Below are positions 12,796-24,540 of a stretch of 64,000 nt of DNA, piece after piece (the stretch's first letter is position 1; every line of letters begins with the position of its first letter). The notes beneath the pieces were generated by a model. That model was not told the DNA's origin, searched no databases, and was given only the letters and a program-made list of their open reading frames with translations. Source of the stretch: Cymbidium sinense (Eukaryota > Streptophyta > Magnoliopsida > Asparagales > Orchidaceae); assembly GCA_021442155.1 (NCBI GenBank), contig CM038214.1, positions 56,576,514 through 56,640,513 on the forward strand. Direction: 5' to 3'. The translations under genes and the position numbers were made by a program.

Positions 12796-14821
12796 TCTCA
12801 TAGATAGAGGCATGACCACGCAAACCTAATCGCATAATAAAACTTTATATATAATAAATAAATTACTTAAGGGCAAGCCTCCATAATTATCTTAGGTAAA
12901 GAATTTTCGATTAAAGTAGATAATTATCATCTCCAAAAATTTCAAGGTTAGAATATCAAAAGATTGATTTTATTTGGAAAATCAATTGGAAAAGTTCAAG
13001 GAAAAGACTTAATTTTAGAATCCAAATGAAATAAGTAGAAAATGCTCATGATACTAGGAAGCCTAGTGGTTGGGATTTATAATTTTGAAGTTGAGGAGAT
13101 TTATATGTTTTAAGTTGAAATTTTATTAGATTGCTAGGGCTTACTACCCACCAACATAAGGTTGTGGGAATGCCTAAGAGGTGAGGATTTATGCTCGTAG
13201 CCCGAAGAAAATAACTATCTTGAATCCTAAATCTAGGGAGCTTTAGTATGAGCTAAAGCATGACATAAATTTAAGCAGGTGGACATAAGGGTTTACCTCC
13301 TCAAGAGAGAATCAATTGCCTGACTTCTAGACTTATAATCGCCTGGAGTGGCCTCCAACTAACTTCTCCTATACTTTTAAAACCATGTAGTCTGGTCTTA
13401 TGAATTGTAAGATAGCTAGGGTAGTTATTTAATTAGAAATAGACTAATGTCTTAAACACACTCTCTAAGAGACTAGAGCAAGAGTGGTATGAGCATATGA
13501 CTTAATATATAGATGCAAAATCTTTTCAAATTTTATTTCATTTTAGACACATCATTTTGACCAAAGCTTTAGGATTTCTTATGCCTAAATGCATGACGAA
13601 ATAGGTTATGGGTAAAATTAGCTAGAAGAAGGTGTTCTCCACCATTAAGGATTCCCTCACAAGTCAAGCATTCCTTTATCGTGCGAGGATGGAGATCCTT
13701 CATGTTCAAGATAGAAAGAATATGCATGCATGTTGTGAAATATACAACCATATAGCTAAAGGGTTTCTAAATCTTTTAATTATCTTATTTATGTCTTAGG
13801 CTTTATGATGAGGTTATCAGTTGTTTAAAATTTAGTTATGTGTGATTAGTTGGGTAAAAAAGTTATGTTTATCGAAAGAGCCTAATTGTATCCAAGCCAC
13901 ACATTAAAGCATCAATCATTTAAGAAACTCTGAAAAGCATGTTGTCCTAATGCACAATGTAAACATAACATCAAATAATTATATAAACTATCGTAAAAGA
14001 ATAAAAGGCCAATGCAGTCGGGTACCGTCATACAACCCGAAGAGAGAAAAGATGGGATGTCGAGCTCTACCCTTATACAACTTGGAATATGAAAGAATAA
14101 CTATAATTGTATTAAATGCTATGGGGGTCTTCTTTCCTCATATTTCTATTTTTGATTTGGTTCCTTCTTTGATTTGGATGGTGCTTGCTTCAAAGGCATC
14201 ACAGGGCACCCCAGGACAAAGCCTTCTGGCCATTGCTCATATTAATGTCCCATAACACTAATCCTAATCCTATTGCAAAAATTATATTTATGTGGGAAAA
14301 TTAAATCCAACTACACCAACAAAATAGATGTTAGCTAAATATACATATAATCCCAAGTAGTTGTATTTATAATTTGGACTTAGCACCATACACATAGGTA
14401 ACTAAGCCTACCTGTCCAAACTTGGATTATGCGTAAGGATTTAAGCAACCTACAAAAAGAGCATTCATATTTATTTTTAAGCATCCCATAAGCATAATCC
14501 CACATAGAAAATATGATTCAGTTAATATTGGTCTATCATCCAATCTACAAAGCATTCACCTTAACATCCAATATAAAATAATACATCATAAAATAAAATA
14601 TACATCACATCATACACCATCCAAACTTAGAGCTAGAAGTGGTGACTTAATTCTAATTTGTGTATTAAGGCTTGTGGTATGTCTTATCAGGCATTGGTGT
14701 TGTATTTTCTAAGTGTAGAAGGATTCAATGTAACATGAAAGGCTGATTTCATTTGAAGTAGTTTAATTTATTTAAGAATTTTAATTTGTGTTTTCTTTTG
14801 TTTCATTTGATTACACTTAAT
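12796..14821 (+). repeat. Non-coding sequence inside the split protease, duplicated in block C
   Basis: About 2 kb of AT-rich DNA without convincing coding. It matches 58991-61133 in the same order; for example, TTTGATTTGGATG and GGCATCACAGGGCACCCC occur near 14170-14215 and again near 60485-60535. The open frames at 13569-13751 (minus) and 13950-14255 (plus) have counterparts in block C, but neither resembles a known domain and differences include frameshifts, so I treat them as chance frames. The most likely identity is LTR or untranslated sequence of a nested retrotransposon; no LTR ends could be fixed. Confidence 0.55.
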
Positions 14822-14829
14822 AACTAAGT

Positions 14830-14873
<44 letters not shown>

Positions 14874-16403
14874 GGAAACCCCATTATACGGGGGTATTTT
14901 ATTGCCACAAAATAAAGGTTACAAGGTCCTTAAAGGGGATAAACTCGAAAGTCTTTGCTCAATAAATCTGTCGACTGTAAATGCCCAACTAAGTACATCA
15001 AGAAAAGAAAACATTAAAACAATCAAAAGATACAAGATGATTAACATAATAAGCTAAAGAAATGATAAGGCCAAAGCTCTGATAGTTGTAGAAGTGCTTG
15101 GTAATATGGAGCAAACACAAGATAAAAAAGAGAGAAACACCAAGTTATAATAAGAGAGAGATTAGAACAGTTAAGGTAATAGACGAAGATGGAGAAAATA
15201 GTATAATATGAGTATGATAATAAGAAAATGGGATAGAGAAGGCTCAGCTCAATCACACCATGTTGGGGCGGATGCAAATATGAGCATCCAAACTTAGAAG
15301 GGTTACATCACATGAGCTACTCAACCAAAAGGAGTGAGAACATCACAATCATATAGCCAACAAACTGTGAAGGAAGCACCCAGTTGTTGATATTCTTGTG
15401 AGCTTTATTACGCAAACCTAAGTAAAATCATATCTAAAATATATAGGTAATTGCTAAGAGTGAAGGATAAGGAGTCATTCAAGAGAAAATCATCAATATA
15501 GCCATCTTGACATGAGAATACGAAACATAAGTAAGTGAGCCATCTTTGCGAATCTCGAATAGCCATGTTAGGAAGGAAATTGTTGATATAATCCCTCCAT
15601 AAGATAATTACAGGAGACTAATAGGCGAGAATCGCTACATAAGTCGATGAGCCTATAATTAACACCATCTCACATGGTATGTAAATGAGTCTTTCGGTCA
15701 AAACAACCATACCCTTTGATAATGTCCTGGAGAAAGCAATAGAAAAGAAATACAGCATAGCTCAACACAAGGAATGAACTGCAATCAACCGAGTTAGAAT
15801 GCAGAAAGAACGTTAGAAGCGGCATCAATAAACATTCAATCACCATTCAAGTAATCGACAATAAATCAAAAGAAGCGGGACAAAAAGGCGAGAAACCTCC
15901 AAGATATGCAAAGACTAAAGTGGCCATAATATCCTTCTTTGAATAAAGTGCTCATAAGGCGAAACCAAGATAAAGAGGTAGCGGTGATGCAAATCGGAGA
16001 AGACGAGATAAATAGCACGGGCAATCCAAAACCCAACCCAAACATAATACAACATTGGAACCCCCATAAAAGAAATCAACAAGTGAATAAAAGTGAGGCT
16101 CAACATTAACATCCGAAGCAGTTAAGGCTCTAAGATAGGAAGTTACAGCAAATTGGCTAGAAAACTCCTCAATCAGAGTAGACATGGCAATAGTAGATAA
16201 ACGAAAAATTAAGGCATATACTATCAGGTAGCAAAAGCAGAGAAATCACTAAAAGCCCTCACCATCGACAATTGCAAGAACATCTTTGGTCATGAGACCA
16301 CGAAATGTTACAACCAACAAAGAGAGAGCCAAACGAGGAGACAAGGAAAAACAGAAAAATAAATCTCCAAGACAAGAGACGACATAAGCAGCAACTAAGT
16401 GTT
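14822..16403 (-). mobile_element. Polyadenylated retro-insertion (1.56 kb) with 11-bp target-site duplication
   Basis: A run of 41 T (14831-14871) on the + strand is the poly(A) tail of an insert lying on the minus strand. An AATAAA signal (14898-14903, minus) sits about 26 bases before the tail. Direct repeats AACTAAGTGTT occur at 14822-14832 and 16393-16403, and block C has one uninterrupted copy at about 61139-61149. This is therefore a target-primed retroposition event. The inserted 1.5 kb contains short minus-strand frames (16249-16437, 15952-16185, 15915-16112, 15041-15277) with no motif I recognise; I see no RT FADD/YADD box. It may be a 5'-truncated, decayed LINE or a retrocopied transcript. 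The long clean poly(A) suggests it is younger than its surroundings. Confidence 0.85.
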
Positions 16404-16739
16404 GTAAAGAGAGGAACAGAGGATTGCCCTCTTTCATCCCTACCTTAAGTCACTTTCTAAAGTATATTAATTTGATTTAGTTCCCTTTAGTGAATGGCTT
16501 ATTAAATGATTTAATTAAGCCTATGTTTATGTTCACTTAAAATAATCCAATTCAAAATGAAATGCATCTTCAGATTAATTTAATTGAATTACTACCACAT
16601 GACATATATTAAATCATTCATTTCCATCACATGTAACATGCATATGATTTAATCCTAAGTGTATTTATACAAGCAATATATTTTAGCGCACTTAAATGAT
16701 GAATGTATGTGTATGTTTAGAATTTATATTTTATTTAAT
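16404..16739 (+). other. AT-rich non-coding sequence
   Basis: About 340 bp of unique AT-rich sequence to the right of the retro-insertion, homologous to 61150-61480 in block C. Nothing coding is seen. It appears to be LTR/UTR-like retrotransposon DNA. Confidence 0.5.
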
Positions 16740-17470
16740 TGAATTATTTAAACATATTAATTTAAAACTTTATCCAAAATATTATACAAAAAGGACATAA
16801 GAATGAAATTAAATAGGCATGTGTCATTGTTAAACCAGGGAAGTGAGGTAATCAAATGACCTCCTTGGAGCTAGCTAAAGCCTCATAATCTCAAGATGTC
16901 TAAACTATATACCCATTTGCATTCAAACATATGTAAATTCGTATACATGAACAACGAAAATAAGCTCCAAATCATATGCCTAATTAATTCAACCACTTAG
17001 GCAATTATGAATGCATGCAATTTTAATGTAAAATGAGATTTTCATTCACTATTCACATATACATATACATGTACAAAGACAGAGGCACGTATGTGTCATT
17101 GTTAAACCAGGGAAGTGAGGTAATTAAATGACCTCCTTGGGGCTAACAAAAGCCTCATATTCCTGGATGTCCATACCATATATTCCTTTTCTTGGACACA
17201 CATGGATGTATACATAAATGAGCGATAGAAAATCATGAAGATTGTATATTTTGTTTGATTGAATCATTTATATATATGAATTAAAGCTCTATCCCAATTC
17301 TAATGTTGAAATATATAAGAATGAAATCAAATGGGTGCATGCCATTGTTAAACAAAGGATGTGATGTAATCAAATGACTTCCTTAGGGCTAGCTAAAGCC
17401 TTGTGTTCCCAGGATGTCTAGACTATATACCCATTAGCATTCAATTTTATATAAATTAACACATGAATAG
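16740..17470 (+). repeat. Tandem trimer, period about 250-270 bp
   Basis: Three degenerate units. Each holds TGCCATTGTTAAAC or GTGTCATTGTTAAACC, GTGAGGTAATCAAATGACCT, CCTTGGGGCTAGCTAAAGCC and a GGATGTC-ACTATATACCCA tail. The unit cores start at 16821, 17093 and about 17338 (spacing about 272 and 246). The same trimer in the same order is present in block C at about 61555-62240, so it predates the duplication. GAGGTAATCAAATGACCTC is an imperfect inverted repeat inside each unit. Tandem repeats of this kind are common in untranslated parts of Tat elements. Confidence 0.75.
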
Positions 17471-18799
17471 AGGAAAGAGAACTCAACATTCATACACTTA
17501 AGCTATAAGCACATGCATTTCTTTTATATTTATAACTATCATCATAACACATATTATTATTCATTTATAAGCTTTTCAAAAATACATTTGGATTTAATAG
17601 TGATAATAGCCATGCATATACTAAATTAAATCAAAACATGCATGCTTACATAAAGGTATTCAAATTTATTTTACTTGATTTTGAAAAGATGGATGCATGG
17701 ATTCAATTGACATACCAAATTTAACATGATTGTAAAGAGGACAATCAAATATAAGCATGTGATTCATTCAACCAAACTAGTTTATAAAGATAATCAAATA
17801 AAGTAAGATTATTTAAATCCAACCAAAGCTTTTTTATTAATTAAGTTTTGGATTTGATTTGATTCAAATAGGAGAAGAGAAATAATCACTTGTTTTAAAC
17901 CCATTCCCACATTAGGGATTTGATTTAATTTAAGGAAATGTTATTATGTTCATTTTATGGGTTAATTAAGCTGAACCCTTAATTAGATGAAATAATTACC
18001 CTTACTTATGTCACCTTAAAGTAATTAACTAAATAATTATGAGCCAACGTGATATGCATGGAAAATAAACTTACAATGATTCTAGGAAATAAAAGGGGCT
18101 TAATTCAATTGGCTCATGTTTAATAGTTAATAAGATTAAGGGACTTAATTAATTACTCTTATGGTTTTCTCACACATGTGGACTAACCATAACTTCATTA
18201 AATTTCTTTAGGTTATTAAACACCTAAAGAACTACCCCATGATTTAATTAATTAAGGTCTTATGTGATTATCATTTCAATTTAATTAAGTGATTTAATTA
18301 ATTAGTAAAATCTTAATTAATTTCATTTTGAAAAAGGGTTAAATGAACTTAGGGAAAGGGGTCCCAACCCTATTCCTTAGTTCACTTATTATTGAACAAT
18401 GATTAATAAACTTAATTAACTTATTTGTTGTTGTTCATGAGATTAATTAATCATTAATTAACTTAAAAGAGTAGTTAAGGTTTAAGTAATCAATTTTCCT
18501 AATTAAGTGAGCAATAAATGCTATGAAAATCATGGGAGGCTGAGGTCATCACATTAAATTAACCCACAAGATTTGGTATTAATTGCTCAAGTAATTAAAG
18601 AGTAATTAATAAAATAAATTTGGTAATTAAATCTTAATTAAACATTAATTACTGTTCAAAATTAGTTAAGATCATTTTTAATTAATTCTCTTATAAAATA
18701 CCTTTGAAATGAATATTTATTTGCATTTTTTTATTTTTTTATGACTTTTTTATGATTTTTAGAAGGTTCACCCATTAAAAATGATTAATTAAGCCTAAT
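17471..18799 (+). other. AT-rich non-coding sequence, TTAATTAA-rich
   Basis: Very AT-rich sequence with dense ATTAATTAA/TTAATTAATT words (especially 17930-18700) and no coding potential. It is collinear with 62241-63560 in block C. No LTR boundary, primer-binding site or polypurine tract could be recognised with confidence. Confidence 0.5.
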
Positions 18800-19829
18800 T
18801 AAAGCCTAATCTTATTGGCACCACATGGCGCGCTAACGCGGTGCTCTTTTCACGTGGTGATGCTAGATTGACTACTTAAAACTTATCCGACTCAGCACCT
18901 ACAACACGATCGCGGATGCGCTTTCTCGTTTGCCATTTGATCTGAGATCAGATAGCTATAATTAATCCCACAGCTTAATAGGATTACGTCTGATTATTTT
19001 AGTGGATCTAATCACGATCATCCATTTCAATCACACGAAACAGACGGTGCCTGATCTAATGTCAACCGAGTGAGGGAGAATGGAGTCCATCTACCATTGC
19101 TCACTTGATCCAAGCTTACCTGAGCTCGAATCAATTCTAAAAGGACCCCAAACCTATATGACATCGATTAGAGGGGATCTAATGGTCAATATCACACAAA
19201 AAACAAGTTTTCATTGAAAAGCTCCAACCCATTTTGGTCTAAGGATCAGTTTTAGAAGCATACTTTATCGAGCTCAACATCGGGGCTCGAATGATTGAGA
19301 AGCTTCATTTAGTGGAGATGAAGCCCTATTGAGAAGCAATTGGATCAATTTCTCGATGTTTGTGCAAAAGGCCATGAACCGTTGATTTGGAGCTTAGCTT
19401 TGATCGATGTCCCACCTGCTCGTAAGCTGAGATAATTTGTTCTACTGAGAGGCCTAGGAAGGTGTGCAAAGTTAATTTGAGTTTAATGGAGAAATGGGAA
19501 GTTGGAAATGGGAGTGTCCTATTTTGAATGGATGGGACTAGCATTTTCAGAAATGAGCTTGAGCTTAGGGAATGGCTCTAGCTGCTCATCTTGTAGCTAG
19601 GATCTAAGGAATGATTTTATGTGTGTTTTAATGGAAACAAGGGGGTATACCCCTTCATCTTGATCGAATGGATTGCTTCTAGTGGCTATTCACCATCTCA
19701 GGGAGTCATGTGATGGGAGGAGGTGAGTTGGCTCTGCTTGGTTGGTCAAGGTTTGGAGGTGGTCAAGGAGGAATCATGGGTTTCTTATGGGTTTCAAATG
19801 CTCCAATGGAGGGGTGAGGTGATTTACCT
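18800..19829 (+). other. Non-coding, less AT-rich sequence
   Basis: Base composition becomes more balanced, with words such as CACATGGCGCGCTAACGCGG near 18823 and CACGTGGTGATG near 18852. The first 520 bp match block C to its end at the window edge. The minus-strand open frame at 19326-19544 shows no domain. This could be the transcribed part of an LTR, but I see no direct proof. Confidence 0.45.
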
Positions 19830-21050
19830 CCCATGGGTCATGGTCGACCCAACCATCCCTTGGTCGCTGTCCCAGTATAGATGGACCTTTGGGAGAGTAT
19901 AAAGTGGCCAAGGAATGGAAATGACCACTTACATGGGTGATTTGTCTCATGTGATGCTCTTAACATATAAGTAGAATGATCATTTGGCATTGCATTTGAT
20001 TTGGGAAAATTTGAAATGAGACAAAAGTGGGTTAGCCAAAATTTCAAGTCAATTGGAGTTGATTTGGCTAGGTTTGGCTCAATTTGACTCATTTAGGTCA
20101 AATTGGGTTAGTTGACCAATTGGCCAAATTGGGTCAAACCAAGGATTGGATCAAGTCCATATGATCATTTGGATGTCTTAGTTCTATTGGTTTGGTTTAG
20201 TTTAGCTTAGATTTGATTTTATCTCATTTGAATTCATTTGGGTCAAATGGGTTAAATTGTCCAATTTGACAAATTGGCCAAATTGGCTTGGCTTGGGTGT
20301 TGGTTTGGATTTAGTTGACCAATTGAAGATGATTGTAGGATTTGGTTTCAATTAATTTGTATTTGGTTTGATTTAGGCCAACTTGATTCTTTAGATCAAT
20401 TTGGGCTAAGTCAATTGGTTCAATTGGGTCCAATCATATTTTGGTCAAGTTCAACAATCAATTTTGAATGAACTTGAGCCATTGGTTGTAATTAATTTGG
20501 TTTATATTTTGATTTGACCCAATTTGGTCTTTTAGGTCAATTGGGTCAACTTTGGTCAAGAGGGCCAATTGGGTCTGGTTTGACTCAATTTAAGGTCAAG
20601 TCATATTTAAATATTGATTTTGATTTGTTATGAATCATTGGTTTCAAGGGATTTGGCTTAGGTTGCATGGCTAGTTTGGGTTCATATGGGTTAAAGGGTT
20701 GACTTGGTTTGACCTAATTTGTGATAATTGATCAATCTAGGGTGATCAACAATCATGATGGGAGGTTTTGATGGGCTTGGTTCAATCCAATTTGGGTAGG
20801 ATTAAAAGTTGGCTCAAATAGGTCAAATTGGCCACTTTGGGTCATGTGGACCAATTGAAGTTAGTTGGCTTGATTTTGGGTTTAGTTTAATTTAGTTGAG
20901 TTTATATATGGATTTGGGATTGATATATAAATTCTATTATAATTGGCTTGGGTTCAAATGGGTTTTGGTTCATTTGAACATTTCAAGTCAAAAGAGTTAA
21001 GTTGGGTTTGACTTGGGTTGATTTTGGTTTGGCTTGATGATTGTAGATTT
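19830..21050 (+). repeat. Degenerate tandem repeats rich in TTGACC/GGTCAA
   Basis: About 1.2 kb packed with variants of AATTTGGTCAATTGGGTCAA. Similar blocks recur about every 150 bp (near 20060, 20205, 20365, 20510, 20790), each with TTTGATTTGGCC-like, TTAGGTCAAATTGGG-like and TTGACCAATTGG-like words, but with heavy divergence. No protein-coding signal. Part of the long non-coding segment inside the split protease. Confidence 0.6.
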
Positions 21051-21515
21051 CATTTTTAGTTGTGAAATATGATTGAAGGTATGATTGATTCATGAGAAAA
21101 TCAGTTGAATTTGGGTTTTGGAATGAAGGATTTTGGCTAAGTTGATGGAGTTGGGTCATGTGGCTTAAGTTTGGATTTTGATTTGGTTTAATTTAGTTTT
21201 TATGATTTAAATGTATATTTCATTAAAATTTATGAAGATGATTGAAAATATGATTGATTTATGAGAAAACCAATTGAGTTTGACTTGATTTGGATTAAGA
21301 TTTGGTTAAGTCCATGGGATAGGTCATATGGCTTAAGAATGTTTTGATTTAATTTCATTAGTTTGATTTAGTTTTGATCATTTGAATGTAGATTTGATTT
21401 ATATTTAGGAAGATGATTGAAGATATAAATTTATTATGAGAAAATCAATTTTTTGGATTTATTTGGATTAAGATTTGGCTAACCATGGATAGGTCATATG
21501 GCTTTAAGGGTTTCA
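21051..21515 (+). repeat. Tandem trimer, period about 175 bp
   Basis: Three copies of a unit beginning near GATGATTGAAGATATGATTG and continuing with TTTATGAGAAAATCAATTGA, GATTTGGATTAAGATTTGGC and GGTCATATGGCTTAAG. Starts lie near 21062, 21237 and 21411. It follows the GGTCAA-rich array and is probably the right end of the same untranslated repeat region. Non-coding. Confidence 0.65.
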
Positions 21516-21865
21516 AGTTTGGATTTGATCATGGGCTTCAATCATTTGGTTTTGGAATTTGGGTTTGGATTTGGATTTGAATTTGATGTTTGAATTGAAC
21601 TTGAGGTTTTGTTTCAGAAGGTGAACATGGATTGATTTGGATTGTAGGGTAGGTGGATTATCCTAATCTGTAAGGCATATCGTAATCCTATGCTTAACCC
21701 TTCTAAGACTTTAGGCTTAGGTTAAGTGTTTACCTAATTGTTAGATGTGTCTTATGACTAGGAAGTCTTAGTGTCTAGAAAACTCCTAAGTCTAAGACGA
21801 GAAGATTGAATCTACACTCCAAAAGTGAGATCAGCAGGCTTTAGGCTCCATAATGTTTCCCTTGG
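21516..21865 (+). other. Non-coding right flank of the segment splitting the protease
   Basis: Ordinary mixed sequence without coding traces. A CTTAGGTTAAGTGTTTACCT stretch near 21716 forms no clear repeat. Protease coding resumes just downstream, so the right junction of the putative nested insertion is around 21840-21870. Only a short, unconvincing candidate (GATAG) is shared with the left junction near 12796. Confidence 0.45.
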
Positions 21866-22110
21866 AGATAGATGATTAGAAGATCGAAGCCAAGTTTCAT
21901 ATTATTAACACGGATACATGAGAACAACATAGTTCCATCCTCTCTACTTCAGTGTATGAATTTTGTGAAAGGTTAGATCATCTAGTTTGTCAAAGAAGAT
22001 CTCAAGCCATTTACAGTTCATGAGGTCTGCATATATGAGGATGCGGGTTACTACCTCCCTCAAAATCAACAAGTCTATTCTTGCGAACTTGGCCAAAGTT
22101 TAAGAATAAA
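21866..22110 (+). pseudogene. Protease C-terminal half, Tat relic A
   Basis: The plus-strand frame contains RIHENNIVPSSL, then LQCMNFVKG, and further on KPFTVHEVCIYEDAGYY. This is the segment that in Tat polyproteins follows the LLGRPWIH motif of the protease and leads into the RT. It completes the half-domain that ends near 12790. One stop follows FVKG. It shows that block A was once a continuous gag-pol element. Confidence 0.65.
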
Positions 22111-23132
22111 AAAAAAAAAGAAAAAGAAAAATAATGAGAAAATTAAAAAGAAAATAAAAGAGAAAATAAAAAAGAAAATAAAAGGGAATGGAAACTTGGA
22201 GGAGGAAGTGGAGCATGACATTGGATTCCACCCAGAGTTCGTTACTCCATTCGAACATATAGGTAGGATGACCTGACCTTCATTATGTAGAGGAAGAGGC
22301 AAATTCAGAGGCAGTTCTAAGGGTGGAAAACCTCCTTATTGACCACCTAATAGAAGATATGTCCCAGCTAATAGGAGTACACCTGCTATCCATAGAGAAA
22401 TAGAATCTAGTTCATAGAATGAGTCTTATATGGTTAGCACACCAGCCAGCTCTTCTCAGTAGTAGATTCCCATGGAGGAGACACTTGAGCCAAATATCGA
22501 TGAAGACCGGGCTCAAAAGCAAAGCATAAGTGTATCAAAGTCTATATGTGAAATAGTTAGACATTAGTTGAGAACCTTAGATCTAACTTGACTTTCCTCT
22601 CAAAAACCTGAGGGTTTGGTAGTTAAGGAAGCCCTTAAGTCATCCACACATGTGAAGACTTAGAGGTTCTTTCTAGGAGCATCATCCTCAAGTCAAGAAG
22701 TTGATGTAGAACTTGAGGATGATCCATATAAGGATTTAATAGAATTACCTTTTGATTGGTACTTGCCTTGTGTTCATATTTTAGCAAAGAAAGGGTTAAT
22801 CCCACATACTTGGTCAAAGCACAGATTGGACTACTTCGAAAGAATATGGAAGAACAAATGCAAAAGCTCTCAATCAAGATCGGGACTAGGATTCAGTATA
22901 GTGGGACCAATCGATGATGATGATTATCGTAGTCATCACCAATCATTTGGAATGAGGTTTTTTCAAATCACATTAACTCATATGAGGAGCTATGTTTAGA
23001 AACGATGATCCATGATTTTGAAGTCAAAGATGTACCGCCAGAGTTTCAAGAAGAGATCAAGTCAACCATCGATGAGCTCAAGGAAATCAACTTAGAAATT
23101 GAAGAAGATCCACACCTGACATACATCAGTTC
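22111..23132 (+). pseudogene. Protease-RT linker of Tat relic A
   Basis: Broken plus-strand coding with a lysine-rich run (22104-22185, simple AAAGAAAAT-type DNA), then RGRGKFRGSSKGGKPPY-like sequence, an acidic stretch with SSSSQEVDVELEDD near 22680, and a 78-codon open part at 22763-22999. It ends in EFQEEIKSTIDELKEINLE just before the RT. No catalytic motif. In intact Tat elements a variable linker sits here; the several stop codons show decay. Confidence 0.6.
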
Positions 23133-23760
23133 TTGTTGAATGATTTTGAAACTAATGGCTTAGCTAGGCTATTGATTGAGTTTAAGGACTATTTTACATT
23201 GAGTTATGAAGAGATGCCTGGATTGGCTCATAACATAATAGTCCATAAACTAGCAATAGAGCCTACTGCTAACCCTATCAAGCAAGCCTCTAGACACATG
23301 CGATTATACATAGAACAACGGATTAATTTTGAAGTCAAGAAACTGATCAATGCTAGCTTTACCCTGGAAGAAAAATACCCTACCTGGTTAGCTAGGAACA
23401 TCCCAATTATAAAAATGAATGGCCAAATTCACATATGAGTCAATTTTAGGGATTTAAATATGGCATGTCTAAAAGATGAATTTCCACTACCAATCCTAGA
23501 GTTGAGGGTAGACATTTATTCATCTCATGCAATCTTCTCTTTCATGGATGTCTCATGTGGATATAACCAAATAAAGATGGCCCCTGAAGATGAAAGAAAC
23601 ACTACTTTTAGAACCCCAATTAGAATCTATTGCTATAAGGTCATGCCTTTCAGTATTAAAATGCCGATGCTACATACGAGCGAGTATATGCCGATGATCT
23701 CATGGTCAAAAGTAGAGAAAATTAAGACCATCTCTTTGACTTGAAGTAGTTTTTGAATAA
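23133..23760 (+). pseudogene. Reverse transcriptase relic, Tat copy A
   Basis: RT would copy element RNA to cDNA in the virus-like particle. Visible motifs in order: EEMPGLAHNIIVHKL (23200), the NPIKQASRHMR palm entry, an FRDLNMACLKDEFPLP region (23445-23495), FSFMDVSCGYNQIKMAPEDE with the first catalytic Asp (23538-23597), YKVMPFSIK (23633-23659) and, after a one-base frame change, YADDLMVKSRE with the catalytic Asp pair at 23687-23719. The stretch normally separating ATYQRA from the YxDD box is missing, an internal deletion of roughly 20-30 codons. Stops at 23436 and around 23720-23770 also break the frame. Confidence 0.85.
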
Positions 23761-24540
23761 TTAAGATAATTTAACCACAAAATGAAGCCCCTGAAGTTTG
23801 CATTCAGAGTAGCTTCAGGTAAATTCCTTGGGTTTGTTTTCCGACACTAAGGAATTGATATTGATCCCAAGAAGATCAAGGCAATATTAGAAATGCCACC
23901 CCTAAATTTTAACTCAACTTAGATCAATCCAAGGGTGGTTGGCATATCTAAGATGCTTTATAGCCAACCTATTGGGAAGTTGTCAGTTATTCTCAGCACT
24001 TGTCAAAAATGATGCCAAGTTCAAGTGGGATGACAAGTGTGAGCATGCCTTCGAAGACATTAAGCATTACCTGATGACACCACCAGTGCTAGTAGCCCTT
24101 ATCCTGGGAAATTCGCTCATACTTTACACTACTAAGTTAGATGACTCCTTTGGTGCTTTGTTGGCCCAAGCTAATGACAAAGAGAAGGAGAATGCACTCT
24201 ACTATCTCAGGTATCGTCTAATTCATACTGAGGTTAATTATGCACCCATTGAGAAGCATTGCCTAGCTTTAATCTTTGCATCCCAAAAGCTACAACACTA
24301 CATGCTTCCTCATAAGGTGAACTTAATCTTTAAGAATAATCCACTATAATACCTCATGACATGGTCGACGCCAAGACGGCATACGACCATGATCCTCACG
24401 CTTGGCATTACCTTTGTACACCTTTGTTCGGTGAAAGGACAAGTGCTAGTGGATTTCTTAGTGGCACACCCACTTCCTAGTGACTCTTTGATTAGTGGTA
24501 ATCTCTCTGATGAACAAATCATGAACTTAGGGGATACTAG
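23761..24540 (+). pseudogene. RT connection and classical RNase H relic, Tat copy A
   Basis: Coding resumes with GKFLGFVF-like sequence near 23817, then a long open part (23939-24349): RCFIANLLGSCQLFSALVK, WDDKCEHAFEDIKHYL, LILYTTKLDDSFGALLAQ, ENALYYL, HCLALIFASQKLQHYML. This is the Ty3-type RNase H order. The position normally holding the first catalytic Asp (LYTDASD in active Ty3 enzymes) reads LYTTKLD. Loss of the classical active site is expected in the Tat lineage, where a second RNase H takes over. A stop at 24347 and later frame changes make it a relic. Confidence 0.8.

Noticed and set aside
13569..13751. Conserved small gene present in both blocks A and C (13569-13751 and 59906-60088, minus)
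   Set aside because: Similarity is explained by segmental duplication; no coding-type conservation or known motif, and the surrounding non-coding sequence is equally conserved.
13950..14255. 101-codon plus-strand open frame as a gene
   Set aside because: The block C counterpart is shortened and frame-shifted and there is no domain; treated as retrotransposon untranslated sequence.
16249..16437. Real protein gene in the 14831-16392 insert
   Set aside because: Only short, unrelated minus-strand frames with no recognisable motif; the 16249-16437 frame even crosses the insertion boundary.
22104..22185. A-rich tract as a poly(A) tail of another retro-insertion
   Set aside because: It lies between collinear Tat coding traces without target-site duplication and is simple AAAGAAAAT sequence encoding lysines in the linker.
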